A DNA stretch of 64,000 nt. Source: Candidatus Saccharimonadota bacterium (GTDB lineage: Bacteria > Patescibacteriota > Saccharimonadia > Saccharimonadales > Saccharimonadaceae). The stretch lies in the NCBI GenBank assembly GCA_017561575.1, contig JAFZBS010000010.1, forward strand, positions 84,453 to 148,452, given 5' to 3'. Positions within the stretch are counted from its first letter, which is position 1, and every line of letters begins with the position of its first letter. Shown here piece by piece: positions 63,685 through 64,000 of this stretch. A program made the position numbers and the translations under genes. The notes beneath the pieces are model-generated. The model saw only the letters and a program-made list of their open reading frames with translations, was not told the origin of the DNA and did no database searches.

Positions 63685-63774
63685 TGGCGGAAGCGAGGGG
63701 ATTCGAACCTCCGAGAGCCTTGCGACCCTACACGATTTCGAGTCGTGCGCCTTCAACCACTCGGCCACGCTTCC
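63685..63774 (-). tRNA. tRNA-Ser (anticodon CGA)
   Basis: Class II tRNA: acceptor GGAAGCG/CGCTTCC, anticodon loop CTCGAAA in CACGA/TCGTG, long variable arm, T-loop GTTCGAATC, discriminator G and encoded CCA. The CCA end abuts the direct-repeat copy at 63674-63683. Confidence 0.95.
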
Positions 63775-63827
63775 GTGTAATATTTTATCATATTTTCTCC
63801 CCTGATTCAACCATCGCCTCAACCCAG

Positions 63828-63856
63828 TTGACAAAATCACAACCACAATATATGAT
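63828..63856 (+). promoter_or_regulatory. Promoter for the gene at the right edge
   Basis: -35 TTGACA (63828-63833, perfect consensus), 17-bp spacer, -10 TATGAT (63851-63856). It is one of the few -35/-10 pairs with consensus -35 in the window, and it stands before a 120-bp leader with 21-bp repeats. Confidence 0.65.
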
Positions 63857-63895
63857 ATAACTAGAACTATATTGGTTATGCATTAAAATTAGGTG

Positions 63896-63958
63896 TAAAA
63901 AACATAATATTGGTTTTAAAAAACATAACTTCAGTTTTGATAATCATAAAACGCGTTT
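63896..63958 (+). repeat. Three consecutive degenerate 21-bp repeats
   Basis: Units at 63896-63916, 63917-63937 and 63938-63958. All share the core CATAA at the same place and end in GTTT. The first two also share the start TAAAAAACATAA. A related AAAAACATAA recurs at 63973-63982. Confidence 0.65.
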
Positions 63959-63983
63959 TAACAGAGAGGGTGAAAAACATAAC

Positions 63984-64000
63984 ATGAAGAATAGCAATCA
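63984..64000 (+). CDS. Possible start of a gene running off the right edge
   Basis: ATG at 63984 (MKNSN...) preceded by GAGAGGG at 63964-63970, 13 nt upstream, a slightly long Shine-Dalgarno spacing. Only five codons are visible, so no identity can be given. Confidence 0.4.

Noticed and set aside
1..64000. UGA recoded as glycine (Gracilibacteria-type code)
   Set aside because: UGA ends many genes in ATGA overlaps and no known protein needs an in-frame UGA.
1..64000. CRISPR array
   Set aside because: No set of regular 24-37-bp repeats with unique spacers. The 21-bp units at 63896 are contiguous, without spacers.

Overview
The window looks like a stretch of a small, host-dependent bacterium of the Candidatus Patescibacteria (CPR), most likely Candidatus Saccharibacteria (TM7). 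This is inferred from gene content and not from a marker-gene tree. The evidence is a compact minus/plus layout with 1-4 bp gene overlaps, a Saccharibacteria-style type IV secretion cluster with many small two-helix pilin-like proteins, acetate kinase, carbamate kinase, and an otherwise sparse metabolism. The standard bacterial code fits: UGA acts as a stop everywhere, including many ATGA overlaps, so the UGA=Gly lineages (Gracilibacteria, Absconditabacteria) are disfavoured.

Layout. 1-1.8 kb: carbamate kinase (cut by the window edge) and glucose-6-phosphate isomerase. 1.9-4.1 kb: a small unknown gene, tRNA-Leu, a pilin-like/CHAP fusion and a membrane protein. 4.1-9.7 kb: PepN, FtsH, three tandem tRNA-Pro genes covering all three anticodons, and a DnaJ-type co-chaperone under a CIRCE operator. 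9.7-20.8 kb: the secretion cluster, with a three-domain wall hydrolase, VirB4, a VirB4/TraC N-domain protein, PrgI (VirB3-like), a very long TrbL/VirB6-like protein and two VirB2-like proteins. 20.8-28.3 kb: GT-C-like membrane proteins, an epimerase, two more VirB2-like proteins, Hsp20, ComF and a tRNA-Ser trailed by copies of its own 3' end. 28.3-35 kb: groEL/groES (second CIRCE), a TylF-like methyltransferase, ackA and uvrA. 35.1-49.1 kb: a surface-glycan region (UGM-like flavoprotein, GtrA-GT2 fusion, CotH, Wzm/Wzt-like ABC exporter, galE, GT4, wecB, LGFP-repeat protein, a LexA N-domain protein and an LCP ligase). 49.1-55.2 kb: the canonical replication-origin block jag-yidC-rnpA-rpmH / oriC / dnaA-dnaN-recF. 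55.2-64 kb: an rRNA uridine methyltransferase carrying an in-frame palindromic insertion, a MacB-like ABC pair, two domain-reduced Mur ligases, a RhuM-Fic protein, two tRNA-Ser genes and a promoter region with 21-bp repeats at the right edge.

How the genes fit together. Most genes left of oriC run on the minus strand and most right of it on the plus strand, as expected for genes co-oriented with replication. The glycan genes would make, export and attach a cell-surface polymer. The secretion cluster, the pilin-like proteins and the wall hydrolases could contact and breach a host cell wall. Chaperone genes share a CIRCE/HrcA-type control.

A recurring regulatory pattern is an extended -10 box (TGnTATAAT) placed only 6-9 nt before the start codon, with no Shine-Dalgarno site. 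It predicts leaderless mRNAs for more than a dozen genes and fixes several start codons. Genes inside operons or with longer leaders keep clear Shine-Dalgarno sites. The most unusual single items are the 120-bp palindrome inside the rRNA methyltransferase gene, the hairpin flanked by 10-bp direct repeats next to tRNA-Ser(CGA), the repeated tRNA-Ser(GCT) 3' ends, and the pilin-CHAP fusion.
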